From JACSRF01 sp964504445 (GTDB lineage: Bacteria; Chloroflexota; Anaerolineae; Promineifilales; Promineifilaceae), in NCBI GenBank assembly GCA_964504445.1, contig CAZDEO010000022.1, forward strand, positions 1-64,000: DNA of 64,000 nt, in the 5' to 3' direction. Each line of letters opens with the position of its first letter. Within the stretch, counting starts at the first letter, position 1. The position numbers and the translations under genes were made by a program. Positions 52,006 through 59,581 of the stretch are shown one piece after another. The notes beneath the pieces are model-generated. The model was not told where the DNA came from. It saw only the letters and a program-made list of their open reading frames with translations, and searched no databases.

Positions 52006-52848
52006 TCAATCAGCCTGAATACAGGCAAAACCTACTGCGCCCAACCCCAAATGAGTGCCTACCGCAGGCGTAATTTCTAGCAATAAAGGCTCTTGCTCTG
52101 GCGGAAAGAGGTCTGCCGCCATCTCTTGCAATTCTCTCGCCGCGTCCGGAGCCTGCACGTGAATGACCGCCAGCCGCAAAAAGGGCCGCAGAGAAGCTAC
52201 CAGATTCAGCACATGTTGGCGCGCCCGTTTAGCAGTGCGCACTTTGGCCTGGGCAGTAATTTCGCCGCGGTGAATCATCATCACCGGTTTAAGCTGCAAA
52301 AAGGAGCCAATGCCAAACTCAGCCCAATTGACCCGTCCGCTGCGGCGCAAAGATTCCAGGGTTTCGATGACGCCAAAGACGTAAGTCCGCGCCGCATAAT
52401 GCTGCAGCATGGCTACAACCTCTTCTACTGTACTGCCGGCGGCGATGGCTTCTGCAGCGACCACGAGGAGCAGCCCGCTGCCAGCGGTGATTTGCTGAGA
52501 ATCAAAGAGGGTGACGGGGGCGCCACGGGCCGCTTCTGCGCCTAAGCGGGCTGCATTGAACACGTTGCTCAGGTTCGCCGCCACGTGAAGAGAGAGGATG
52601 TGGGTTGCCCCGACCGCAGTTAGCTCTTCGTACACGGCCGTAAACGCCCCTGGGGCAGGTGCGGCCGTTGTGGGATATGTGGGGTAGGTATACAGGTTTT
52701 CGTAAAACGCCTGCCGCGAAATTTCCACCCCTTCCTGATAGCTGGTTTCACCAATGTTAATATACACCGGGACCACCGTGATGCCATAGGCGGCAATCAG
52801 GGCTGGTGGTAAGTCGCAGGTGCTATCAGTGACAATGCGAATGGTCAT
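52006..52848 (-). CDS. DegV family fatty-acid-binding protein (FakB-like)
   Basis: About 280 residues from ATG 52848. The DegV start IRIVTDSTCDLPPALIAAYG, then EISRQAFYENLYTYPTYPTTAAPAPGAF and LSLHVAANLSNVFNAARLGA, are typical. Such proteins hold a fatty acid in a deep pocket and present it to FakA for phosphorylation. It is encoded 13 bases downstream of the fakA homologue, which supports a FakA-FakB pair that makes acyl phosphate from exogenous or released fatty acids. Confidence 0.92.
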   Translation of the reverse strand: MTIRIVTDSTCDLPPALIAAYGITVVPVYINIGETSYQEGVEISRQAFYENLYTYPTYPTTAAPAPGAFTAVYEELTAVGATHILSLHVAANLSNVFNAARLGAEAARGAPVTLFDSQQITAGSGLLLVVAAEAIAAGSTVEEVVAMLQHYAARTYVFGVIETLESLRRSGRVNWAEFGIGSFLQLKPVMMIHRGEITAQAKVRTAKRARQHVLNLVASLRPFLRLAVIHVQAPDAARELQEMAADLFPPEQEPLLLEITPAVGTHLGLGAVGFACIQAD

Positions 52849-52861
52849 GGGCACGCTGCCG

Positions 52862-54544
52862 TTACTCGGCGCCTAAAATGAAGTAGTAGTAGGGCTGGCC
52901 GCCGGGCAGCACTTCAATTTCCAGGTCGGGGTAAAGTTTTTCAATGTCGGCAGCCATTTCTTCCGCCTGTTCCTGGGTCATGTCTTCGCCATAGTAAAGG
53001 GAGACGATTTCACGGTCTTCCATTTCCATGCCGTCCAGCACAGCAGAGAGAACCCCAGAGATTTCGGGGCCAGACACATAGAGACGGCCGTTGACCATGC
53101 CAATAATCTCCCCCTCTTTCACTTCCACCCCATCCAGGGTTACCGAGCGCGTCGCGGTGGTAATTTCCCCGGTGGCTACCTGTTGTGACGCCTGCCGCAT
53201 CGCTTCGGCCACTTCTTCCAACTCGCCAGCGGGGTTCAGGGCCAACATGGCGCTGATACCTTGGGGGGCGGTACGCGTGGGCACCACCACCACGTGCTTA
53301 GGGCTTAAATCCCGCGCGGCTTCGGCCGCCAGAATGATGTTTTTATTGTTGGGCAAAATGATAAGTTTGTCGGTGGGTACATCTTGTAAGGCCTGGAAAA
53401 TCTCTTCGGTACTAGGGTTATTGGTCTGGCCACCATGCACAATGAAGGCGGCTCCCAGGCTGCGGAATATGTCCGCCAGCCCTTCACCAGCGGCCACAGC
53501 CACCACGGCAACCTGCCCCGGCTCCACGTGGATTTCGGGAATAGGGGGAGGGGCAACGGCCGTGCTCCCTGCCCCGGCCTGAATAATCTCCTCCATCTGC
53601 ATCTGCATATTCTCCACCACCACATCGGTGATCTTGCCCAGACTCGCCCCATAGCTCAGGGGCACGCCGGGGTCCTTCACGTGAATATGCACCTTTATCG
53701 TCGCCTCATCCCCCACCACCACGGTGGAATCACCCATGGCGTCAATCTTACTTCGCACCTCCAGCACATTCAGATTATTGCCTAGCAAAATGAACTGCAC
53801 ATCATAGGGGTTCTCAATTTGCCCATCTTCAGGGGCAGCCAAAGCCTGGGCCGGAGTAGCCAGCCTGGCAACCCGTTCAGCCTGTTCCATCAAATCCATT
53901 TTGCCATCCACGTAACGCAACATGCCCTCAAAAATAAAAACCAGACCCTGTCCGCCAGAGTCTACCACCCCAGCCTGCTTCAAAATTGGCAGCAGGTCCG
54001 GCGTTCGCTCCAGAGCTTGCTGGCTGCGTTCCAGCACCCGCTCCATCACAAAGCGCAAGTCCTGGCTTTTCTTAGCCGCATCGGCAGCTTCTTCGGCGCT
54101 CTCGCGAATAACCGTGAGAATGGTCCCTTCCACTGGGCGCATCACACCATTGTAGGCCGTGTTGGCCGCCTCCCGAATCGCTTGAGCCAAATCTGTGGCG
54201 TTAAAGGTTTCCTTATCTCGCAATTGGCGCGCCAACCCTCTTAAAATCTGGCTGAGGATGACGCCGGAGTTGCCCCGCGCCCCCATCAGCGCCCCATGGG
54301 CTAGCTCTTTAGCCATTTTACCTACGCTGCGTTCTTCACTGTCTTGAATGCGTTTGTAGGCTGAGCGCATGGTCAGCAGCATATTGGTTCCTGTATCACC
54401 ATCGGGTACAGGAAAAACGTTTAATTCGTTGACGGTCTGGCTGTGGTGTTCTAACCACAACATACCGGCCTGGGCCAGTTTGCGGAATTGCTGCCCATTA
54501 CATTGCAGCCATTTTTGTGGGGGGGGCATATTGTTGTCTGTCAC
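52862..54544 (-). CDS. fakA: DAK2/DhaL-domain fatty acid kinase (FakA/YloV-like)
   Basis: 560 residues. The N-terminal DhaL-type kinase domain (about 25-215) carries the Mg-ADP motif NVFPVPDGDTGTNMLLTMRSA and GARGNSGVILSQILRGLA. A middle domain (about 240-330) and a C-terminal DegV-like/FakA domain follow (VAVAAGEGLADIFRSLGAAFIVHGGQTNNPS...). It phosphorylates fatty acids bound to a FakB/DegV partner, encoded next. The GTG start at 54544 follows GGAGAG. It sits downstream of an Asp23 gene exactly as yloV follows yloU in Bacillus. Confidence 0.93.
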   Translation of the reverse strand: MTDNNMPPPQKWLQCNGQQFRKLAQAGMLWLEHHSQTVNELNVFPVPDGDTGTNMLLTMRSAYKRIQDSEERSVGKMAKELAHGALMGARGNSGVILSQILRGLARQLRDKETFNATDLAQAIREAANTAYNGVMRPVEGTILTVIRESAEEAADAAKKSQDLRFVMERVLERSQQALERTPDLLPILKQAGVVDSGGQGLVFIFEGMLRYVDGKMDLMEQAERVARLATPAQALAAPEDGQIENPYDVQFILLGNNLNVLEVRSKIDAMGDSTVVVGDEATIKVHIHVKDPGVPLSYGASLGKITDVVVENMQMQMEEIIQAGAGSTAVAPPPIPEIHVEPGQVAVVAVAAGEGLADIFRSLGAAFIVHGGQTNNPSTEEIFQALQDVPTDKLIILPNNKNIILAAEAARDLSPKHVVVVPTRTAPQGISAMLALNPAGELEEVAEAMRQASQQVATGEITTATRSVTLDGVEVKEGEIIGMVNGRLYVSGPEISGVLSAVLDGMEMEDREIVSLYYGEDMTQEQAEEMAADIEKLYPDLEIEVLPGGQPYYYFILGAE

Positions 54545-54561
54545 GCAATCATCTCTCCAAA

Positions 54562-54921
54562 TCAGGTTTGTTTTTTGCTTTGGCGCAGCCCTTGGACGTA
54601 AATATTGACGGCATGAACGGGTAACCCCAGGGATTTTTCTACGTGAAATTTCACAGTATTTTGAATACTTTCAGCTACGGCGCGAATACGAACGCCGTAT
54701 TCAACAATGACATACACGTCAATGGTTATCTCACCGTTTTCCAGGGAAACCTCAATGCCGCGCTTGCTGTCGCGGGATAGCAGGTTGGCAATACCGTTTA
54801 CCAGGTTCTTGCTAGACATGCCAACCACGCCGTAGCATTGATTGACGGCTCGGCTGGCAATGGTGGTAATGGTTGCTTCTGAAATGTCAATGGTTCCCAA
54901 TGATTCGTCTTGTGTGGGCAT
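54562..54921 (-). CDS. Asp23/Gls24 family protein (YloU-like)
   Basis: 119 residues: LGTIDISEATITTIASRAVNQCYGVVGMSS, then GEITIDVYVIVEYGVRIRAVAESIQNTVKFHVEKSLGLPVHAVNIYVQGL. It is the YloU-type DUF322 protein that precedes fakA (17-base gap). It is a paralogue of the protein at 46640. It is probably a cytoplasmic envelope-homeostasis factor. It is divergent from rpmB across a ~158-base spacer with a strong promoter for rpmB. Confidence 0.93.
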   Translation of the reverse strand: MPTQDESLGTIDISEATITTIASRAVNQCYGVVGMSSKNLVNGIANLLSRDSKRGIEVSLENGEITIDVYVIVEYGVRIRAVAESIQNTVKFHVEKSLGLPVHAVNIYVQGLRQSKKQT

Positions 54922-54978
54922 GGTTACTCCTAAGGGTTAGGAAGCTTGCGGCCAGGGTGGAAAAGCCTGGCTTGCGGT

Positions 54979-55006
54979 TTGCACAAAATTTGTTCCTTGT
55001 TATAAT
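54979..55006 (+). promoter_or_regulatory. Sigma70-type promoter for rpmB
   Basis: TTGCAC (54979-54984), 16-bp spacer, perfect TATAAT (55001-55006). The predicted transcript has a ~65-base leader containing a hairpin. Confidence 0.8.
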
Positions 55007-55032
55007 TTTAGGCGCTCATATTTAAAAAGCGA

Positions 55033-55052
55033 GCGGCCATCAAAATGGTCGC
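55033..55052 (+). terminator. Terminator-like leader hairpin (possible attenuator) before rpmB
   Basis: GCGGCCAT-caaa-ATGGTCGC (one G-T pair) is followed by TTTTAATTTG in the rpmB leader, 27 bases before the ATG. The shape fits an early terminator or an autoregulatory r-protein site. Confidence 0.5.
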
Positions 55053-55079
55053 TTTTAATTTGTCAGGGTAGGTGAAATT

Positions 55080-55259
55080 ATGGCTAAATGTGAAATTTGT
55101 GGCAAGGGACCAAGATCTGGCCAAAACGTAAGCTTTTCGCAAAAGAAGACCAAGCGTCTGTTTAAGCCCAATATTCAGCGGGCAACCTTTTACGAAGACG
55201 GCCGTAAAACACGGAAATACGTTTGTACTCGTTGCCTGAAAACTGCGGCAAAAAGTTAA
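55080..55259 (+). CDS. rpmB: 50S ribosomal protein L28
   Basis: 59 residues, MAKCEICGKGPRSGQNVSFS at the N-terminus, then KKTKRLFKPNIQRATF and KYVCTRCLKTAAKS. The two CxxC pairs mark the zinc-binding form of L28. The ATG follows AGGTGAAATT. The gene is short and easily missed. It contains one ACGGCCGT, read in frame as DGR, at 55198. Its position divergent from the Asp23-fakA genes matches the rpmB/yloU arrangement in Firmicutes. Confidence 0.96.
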   Translation: MAKCEICGKGPRSGQNVSFSQKKTKRLFKPNIQRATFYEDGRKTRKYVCTRCLKTAAKS

Positions 55260-55296
55260 CCTATTTTGTTAAGCGTCCTGCCTGGCAGGTTCTCGT

Positions 55297-55324
55297 GGGT
55301 CAGCCCTGTGGCTGGCCCTTTTTG
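55297..55324 (+). terminator. Intrinsic terminator after rpmB
   Basis: GGGTCAGCC-ctgt-GGCTGGCCC followed by TTTTTG. The remaining ~110 bases to the convergent gene hold GGCTGG/AACCAACC-type words only. Confidence 0.88.
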
Positions 55325-55438
55325 TTGTTTGGCTGGTTTGTCAGGTTTTGCGGTTATGGCACAAATGTGCGCCAACTGACCAGCCAGCAAACGAACCAAC
55401 CAATCATAACCCATTCTCCAGAATGAGGGTAGAACTGC

Positions 55439-56389
55439 TTATCGTGTGCGGCTGATCTGCGTAGGCAACACCTGCCGGGCACCGGCCTGCAACAGCGCAT
55501 GCCTGACGGCCGTTGCCGTCTCCGGCGTCACCAGGGCAATCATATTCCCGCCTCGGCCCGCACCGCTCAGCTTGGCGCCCAGAGCACCCGCCTCCTGGGC
55601 TGCAGTCACCAGTTGGTCCAACTCCAACCCAGACACCGTCATCTCTTGTAACCACTCATGGTTAAAGGTCATTAACTGCCCCAGTTCCCTGACCTGACCG
55701 CGCTCAATGGCCTGCCGGGCCGCAGCAGCAATTTCTCCACAAGCGGTAAAAATCTCTTCAAAGCGGCGGGGGTTTGCCTCCCAATGCTGCCGTACATCAC
55801 CTACCACCACTTTGGTGCTGCTGCGCACGCCCGTATCCGCCACCAATACATGAAGAGGCTGGGCAACGGGAACGGTTTCTATGAGATTTTGCGGCTGTTG
55901 GCGCATAAAGTAGACAGGCTGTTCATAAGCAATGACGGTATTGTCAATGCCGCTGGGCGTGCCATGATATAGCTTCTCTATCTCGTAAGTCAGGGCCGAG
56001 ATGCGGGCACTGTCTAGCAGGTGAGGCTGGTCAAAATATTGCCCCAAGGCGCGCAGCAGTGCCACCGTAATGGCTGCACCGCTCCCCAAGCCGCTGGCAA
56101 TAGGTATCTGGCTGGAAATGGTAATGGTGATGTCTGGCCACTGAGCCAGGCCTGTCACTTGCTGGAACAGGGACAAAGTCGCCGCCAGAGGGTCGCCAGC
56201 GGATGCCTCGGCCAGGGTTGTGGTCAGGCCCAGGTCTGGGGCGCGCAGGTGAACGCCGGCGCTGGGGCCAGGTTGGATAACGGCCGTAGCTCGAATCTGG
56301 GAAACGGGCGCGGCAATGGCCGGACGACCGTACACCACCGCATGCTCCCCAAACAAAATAATCTTGCCTGATGCCGAAGCCGTAACCAT
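55439..56389 (-). CDS. mvk: Mevalonate kinase (GHMP family)
   Basis: 316 residues. GHMP motif 1 is ASGKIILFGEHAVVYGRPAIA, motif 2 is the ATP loop IPIASGLGSGAAITVALL, and YHGTPSGIDNTVIAYE and motif 3 GALGAKLSGAGRGGNMIAL complete the set. FGEHAVVYG and SGIDNTV are characteristic of mevalonate kinase among GHMP enzymes. It phosphorylates mevalonate for isoprenoid synthesis. Mevalonate-type pathways, including archaeal-like variants, are known in Chloroflexota, while most bacteria use MEP. It follows a UbiA-type prenyltransferase by 3 bases, so the two are cotranscribed. Confidence 0.92.
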   Translation of the reverse strand: MVTASASGKIILFGEHAVVYGRPAIAAPVSQIRATAVIQPGPSAGVHLRAPDLGLTTTLAEASAGDPLAATLSLFQQVTGLAQWPDITITISSQIPIASGLGSGAAITVALLRALGQYFDQPHLLDSARISALTYEIEKLYHGTPSGIDNTVIAYEQPVYFMRQQPQNLIETVPVAQPLHVLVADTGVRSSTKVVVGDVRQHWEANPRRFEEIFTACGEIAAAARQAIERGQVRELGQLMTFNHEWLQEMTVSGLELDQLVTAAQEAGALGAKLSGAGRGGNMIALVTPETATAVRHALLQAGARQVLPTQISRTR

Positions 56390-56392
56390 AAA

Positions 56393-57271
56393 CTACCCCA
56401 ATTGCGGCGTTACGTAGAGCGCAAAAAAGACCACGGCGGCATACAGCAGCATGGTAATTTGCACCGGGCGGTCCCGCAGCAAAATCTCCTCCGGCGCGCC
56501 TCCCTCTCCGCGAATATGAATCAGATAAAGGTAGCGAAAAATGCCATACAGCACAAAGGGAATGGTCAGCATCATGGTGTGATTGGGCGGCAATCCTTCC
56601 GCCAAAAAGGTGTACAGGCTGTAAGCGACGACAGCGCTGGTAGTCACAATACCCAACAGCCGGTCAATCAGCTCCAGGCTGTACTCTTCCAGAATGGCCC
56701 GGTGGCTGCCCGCGCCCTCTCCCAGCAACACCAGCTCTTGCCGCCGCTTGCCCAGGGCCATAAAGAGTGCCAGAAAACCGCCAAAAATGTATAACCAGGG
56801 GGAAAAGCGCTCTACCTCAATCACGGCTACGCCAGCAGCAATGCGCAGCACAAAGCCGGCAGCCACAATGGACACGTCGAGCAAGACGACGTGCTTCAGG
56901 CGGAAAGTGTAGGCAATTTGAATGATCAGGTAAATCAAGAGAATGAAAACAAAGGTCCAACTGATGACAAGCCCGGCTACTAAACTGCCCACCGCAAAAA
57001 CCACGGCAGCGGCTCCCGCCACCTGGGGACTAAGCGTGCCAGCGGGTAACGGCCGTTTCCGCTTTGTCGGGTGTTGGCGATCACTTTCAATATCCACCAA
57101 GTCATTCATAATATACACGGCACTAGACATCAGGCACAGCAGCAAAAAAGCCAGCAGCGTATGGAGCAGGCTGGGCCAATCTGTCAGCTTGCCATCAAAA
57201 AACAGCGCCACAAACACAAACCCATTTTTCGGCCACTGACGTGGTCGCATGGTTTTCAAAAGGCCAATGAA
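56393..57271 (-). CDS. UbiA-family prenyltransferase, decaprenyl-phosphate phosphoribosyltransferase-like
   Basis: About 292 residues from GTG 57271, which has GAAGGAG at ideal spacing; the protein then begins FIGLLKTMRPRQWPKNGFVF as in DPPR synthases. An in-frame ATG at 57250 lacks a site. There are eight to nine helices. The first Asp-rich motif is MNDLVDIESDRQHPTKRKRPLPAG; the second region (EYSLELIDRLLGIVTTSAVVAYSLYT) is DPPR-like. The family joins PRPP to a polyprenyl phosphate to make an activated ribose/arabinose donor for cell-surface polymers. Pairing with mevalonate kinase links isoprenoid supply to lipid-carrier use. Confidence 0.87.
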   Translation of the reverse strand, partial: FIGLLKTMRPRQWPKNGFVFVALFFDGKLTDWPSLLHTLLAFLLLCLMSSAVYIMNDLVDIESDRQHPTKRKRPLPAGTLSPQVAGAAAVVFAVGSLVAGLVISWTFVFILLIYLIIQIAYTFRLKHVVLLDVSIVAAGFVLRIAAGVAVIEVERFSPWLYIFGGFLALFMALGKRRQELVLLGEGAGSHRAILEEYSLELIDRLLGIVTTSAVVAYSLYTFLAEGLPPNHTMMLTIPFVLYGIFRYLYLIHIRGEGGAPEEILLRDRPVQITMLLYAAVVFFALYVTPQLG

Positions 57272-57351
57272 CACAAAGCGCTCCTTCAAAAAACTAATCT
57301 TACCTACAAAGGACAAAGTATAGCCAGAATAAACCGGCCCTACCACCCAAA

Positions 57352-57381
57352 CAAAAAGGCCCGACTACACAGCCGGGCCTC
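57352..57381 (-). terminator. Intrinsic terminator after the V4R gene
   Basis: On the minus strand AGGCCCG-gctgtgtagt-CGGGCCT is followed by TTTTG, between the V4R gene and the prenyltransferase gene. Confidence 0.87.
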
Positions 57382-57403
57382 AATATCTGTTTCTGGCGTC
57401 GCC

Positions 57404-58036
57404 TCACTCTTTTTGCTTCTCCATGGTCACAATGCCCTCCTCTGCACCCATGGCGATGCATTCCGTGGGGGTAACGCGAATGCGGTGTCCACCACTGGCC
57501 CAGGCATACGCCGCTTGCAGCACCCCCGCCGCCAAATGGCATACCGGGCGATCGGAAGTGCGTCCAGCGCACATGGGGCAAACCTCAATGTGCCAATACC
57601 AATTATCATCATCTTCCGTTACCCGCACCTGCTGGTCGCTTACCGTGTTAAAAAACTTGGCAAAAATGCCCAACCCCACGCTCATGCGCTTTTCCAGCGA
57701 GCCGATTCTCATGGACGCTTGCGCCGCTTTAGCGATTGAGCCAAAGCTTTTCAAGCCATCATTAAAAGATTGTTCACCAGCCCGGGTGGCAAAAACGCGG
57801 GCGCCGCGCGGGCCATACATATCCCAAAAGGCCTGCTGCAGCCGCCCCACGTCGGTGAAGGAAAACTCTTTCTTCATATTATCTGGCGGATAGTTGCCAA
57901 TATATTTGGAAAGCCCCGCCATATTTAATAAGGCGGCCATACCCTTTTCACCCACAATTTCTTCAGCCGAAGTTAAGATGATACGCCCCCAGCGGTTTGG
58001 GTAATACAATTCATCAAAATTATGGTCTGAACTCAT
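57404..58036 (-). CDS. V4R (4-vinyl reductase) domain protein
   Basis: About 210 residues from ATG 58036 after GGAGG. The N-terminal ~120 residues are helical (WGRIILTSAEEIVGEKGMAALLNMAGL). The C-terminal half carries the V4R pattern: a Cys cluster CPMCAGRTSDRPVCHLAAGVLQ, then RVTPTECIAMGAEEG. V4R domains bind small hydrophobic ligands and often metals in signalling or chlorophyll-related proteins. It has its own terminator and no obvious partner. The ligand is unknown. Confidence 0.8.
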   Translation of the reverse strand: MSSDHNFDELYYPNRWGRIILTSAEEIVGEKGMAALLNMAGLSKYIGNYPPDNMKKEFSFTDVGRLQQAFWDMYGPRGARVFATRAGEQSFNDGLKSFGSIAKAAQASMRIGSLEKRMSVGLGIFAKFFNTVSDQQVRVTEDDDNWYWHIEVCPMCAGRTSDRPVCHLAAGVLQAAYAWASGGHRIRVTPTECIAMGAEEGIVTMEKQKE

Positions 58037-58336
58037 ATCTGCCTCCAACCCGTTGCGCTGCTAGCCGTCTGCCACGCGCCCAGATGCTTATGGGTCACCA
58101 ACGCATTGGCGTTGTTTGGGCACAGCACAGGTCATTTATTGTTGCTTTTACTACACAGGATAGGCCGCAAGGCCACACAGGCCCTAGTATAGCATTGATT
58201 GGCTCACCTTACATCCTGGACAACAAATCTACCCTTGCGACATTTAAAATTGACTTTGCTGCCCACCAGAATATGATAGCAAAAATGGAGCGGGAACCAA
58301 TAGTAACTGTGTCCCGTGTAGCAGCCGCAAAATCTT
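58037..58336. other. Gene-free spacer
   Basis: About 300 bases between the M20 and V4R genes. I see GGAGG for the V4R gene and a TATACT on the minus strand near 58194 that could be a -10 element. I see no word repeat, no octamer and no supported small gene. Confidence 0.6.
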
Positions 58337-59518
58337 TTAAGAAAGCTGCCCGGTTACAAAACGGCGGGCGGTTTCAGCCAGGATGGCGGCTCCCTGGGGC
58401 AGGACGCGCTCATCAATTTCGAAGATGTCCGTGTGGTGGAAGCGCGTGGGGCCATGGCTTGGGGCCGCCCCCAGCATGAACATAGCGCCCGGCGCATGCT
58501 GGGCCATGTAGGCAAAGTCCTCTGCGCCCATGCCAAATTCGGTTTCGACCACGGCCGTTTCCCCCACCAACTCTTCAGCCACCTGCCGCATCCAGCCATT
58601 CACCTTCTCATCATTAAACAGGGATGGGTAACCCTTCTCAATTTGCAGCTCATAACGGCCGCCTAGGGTCTCCGCCAGCCGCAGCGCCTTTTCCAGTTCT
58701 ACCCATAGCTGCTCGCGCACCTCCTGGGTAAAAGAGCGGATGGTTCCTTGCAGTTGCACCTCATTAGGGATGACGTTGGTGGTAGTACCCCCACAAACCT
58801 GCCCCAGGCTTAGCACGGCCGGCGAAAGGGGATTGATGCGCCGCGAAGGTACGGCATAAAGGGCATTGAGAATGGGACCCAGCATAAACAGCGGGTCTGC
58901 GCCGGTGTGGGGGTAGGCGCCATGCCCGCCATCCCCGCGAATCCACGCCCGGAACTGGTCTACGGCCGCCATGCTGTAGCCATCTTGCATAAACACCTGC
59001 CCAGACTGCCCGGCAGACCAGACGTGCAGGGCAATAACAGCATCCACGCCATCCAGCGCGCTGTCGGCAATCATGGCTGTGGCCCCGCTGATGCCGTGGG
59101 CGTCGAAGGCTTCCTCTGACGGTTGGAAGAGGAGGCGCACGTTGCCATGCCACTGGTCAGTGGCCAGGCTCTGCTTGAGCAAGTGAGCGACGCCCAGCAA
59201 AATGGCTGTATGCGCGTCGTGCCCGCAGGCGTGCATGACGCCAGCGTTGGTGGATTTATAGGCGACGTCGTTGGCTTCCAGAATGGGGAGAGCATCCATG
59301 TCGGCACGGATGGCAATGGTGGGGCCGTCGCCTGTACCCAGTTGCCCCACGACGCCGGTTTTGCCCACGCCGGTTTTGACGTCTATGCCCAGTTCGGTCA
59401 GGGTATCGGCTACCAGGGCGGCGGTGCGAAATTCTTGAAAGCCCAGTTCGGGATGTTGGTGAATGTCGCGCCGCAGGCGAATGAGTTCATCTTGTAGTTG
59501 GTTGGCTTTGTCTAACAT
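58337..59518 (-). CDS. M20 family amidohydrolase (N-acyl-amino-acid type)
   Basis: A 393-residue metallo-amidohydrolase. The metal motifs are IRADMDALPI, MHACGHDAHTAILLGVAH and LFQPSEEAFDAHG, then EFGMGAEDFAYMAQHAPGAMFMLG near the C-terminus. The lid domain lies between about residues 185 and 300. The HACGHD/EDF pattern is that of the M20D subgroup (hippurate hydrolase, N-acetyldiaminopimelate deacetylase, IAA-amino acid hydrolase). It cleaves N-acyl amino acids; the precise substrate is not evident. It may be the last gene of the run starting at accC. Confidence 0.92.
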   Translation of the reverse strand: MLDKANQLQDELIRLRRDIHQHPELGFQEFRTAALVADTLTELGIDVKTGVGKTGVVGQLGTGDGPTIAIRADMDALPILEANDVAYKSTNAGVMHACGHDAHTAILLGVAHLLKQSLATDQWHGNVRLLFQPSEEAFDAHGISGATAMIADSALDGVDAVIALHVWSAGQSGQVFMQDGYSMAAVDQFRAWIRGDGGHGAYPHTGADPLFMLGPILNALYAVPSRRINPLSPAVLSLGQVCGGTTTNVIPNEVQLQGTIRSFTQEVREQLWVELEKALRLAETLGGRYELQIEKGYPSLFNDEKVNGWMRQVAEELVGETAVVETEFGMGAEDFAYMAQHAPGAMFMLGAAPSHGPTRFHHTDIFEIDERVLPQGAAILAETARRFVTGQLS

Positions 59519-59530
59519 GGGGACCTCTCG

Positions 59531-59557
59531 TTGGTTTGTTTGTTGGTTGGTTGGTTA
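59531..59557. repeat. Short-word repeat, TTGGTTTG family
   Basis: TTGGTTTGTTTGTTGGTTGGTTGGTT in the spacer between the M20 and GyrA-CTD-like genes. It has the same vocabulary as 24769-24831. Confidence 0.8.
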
Positions 59558-59581
59558 ACGGAGAATTGATCGATCTGACAG

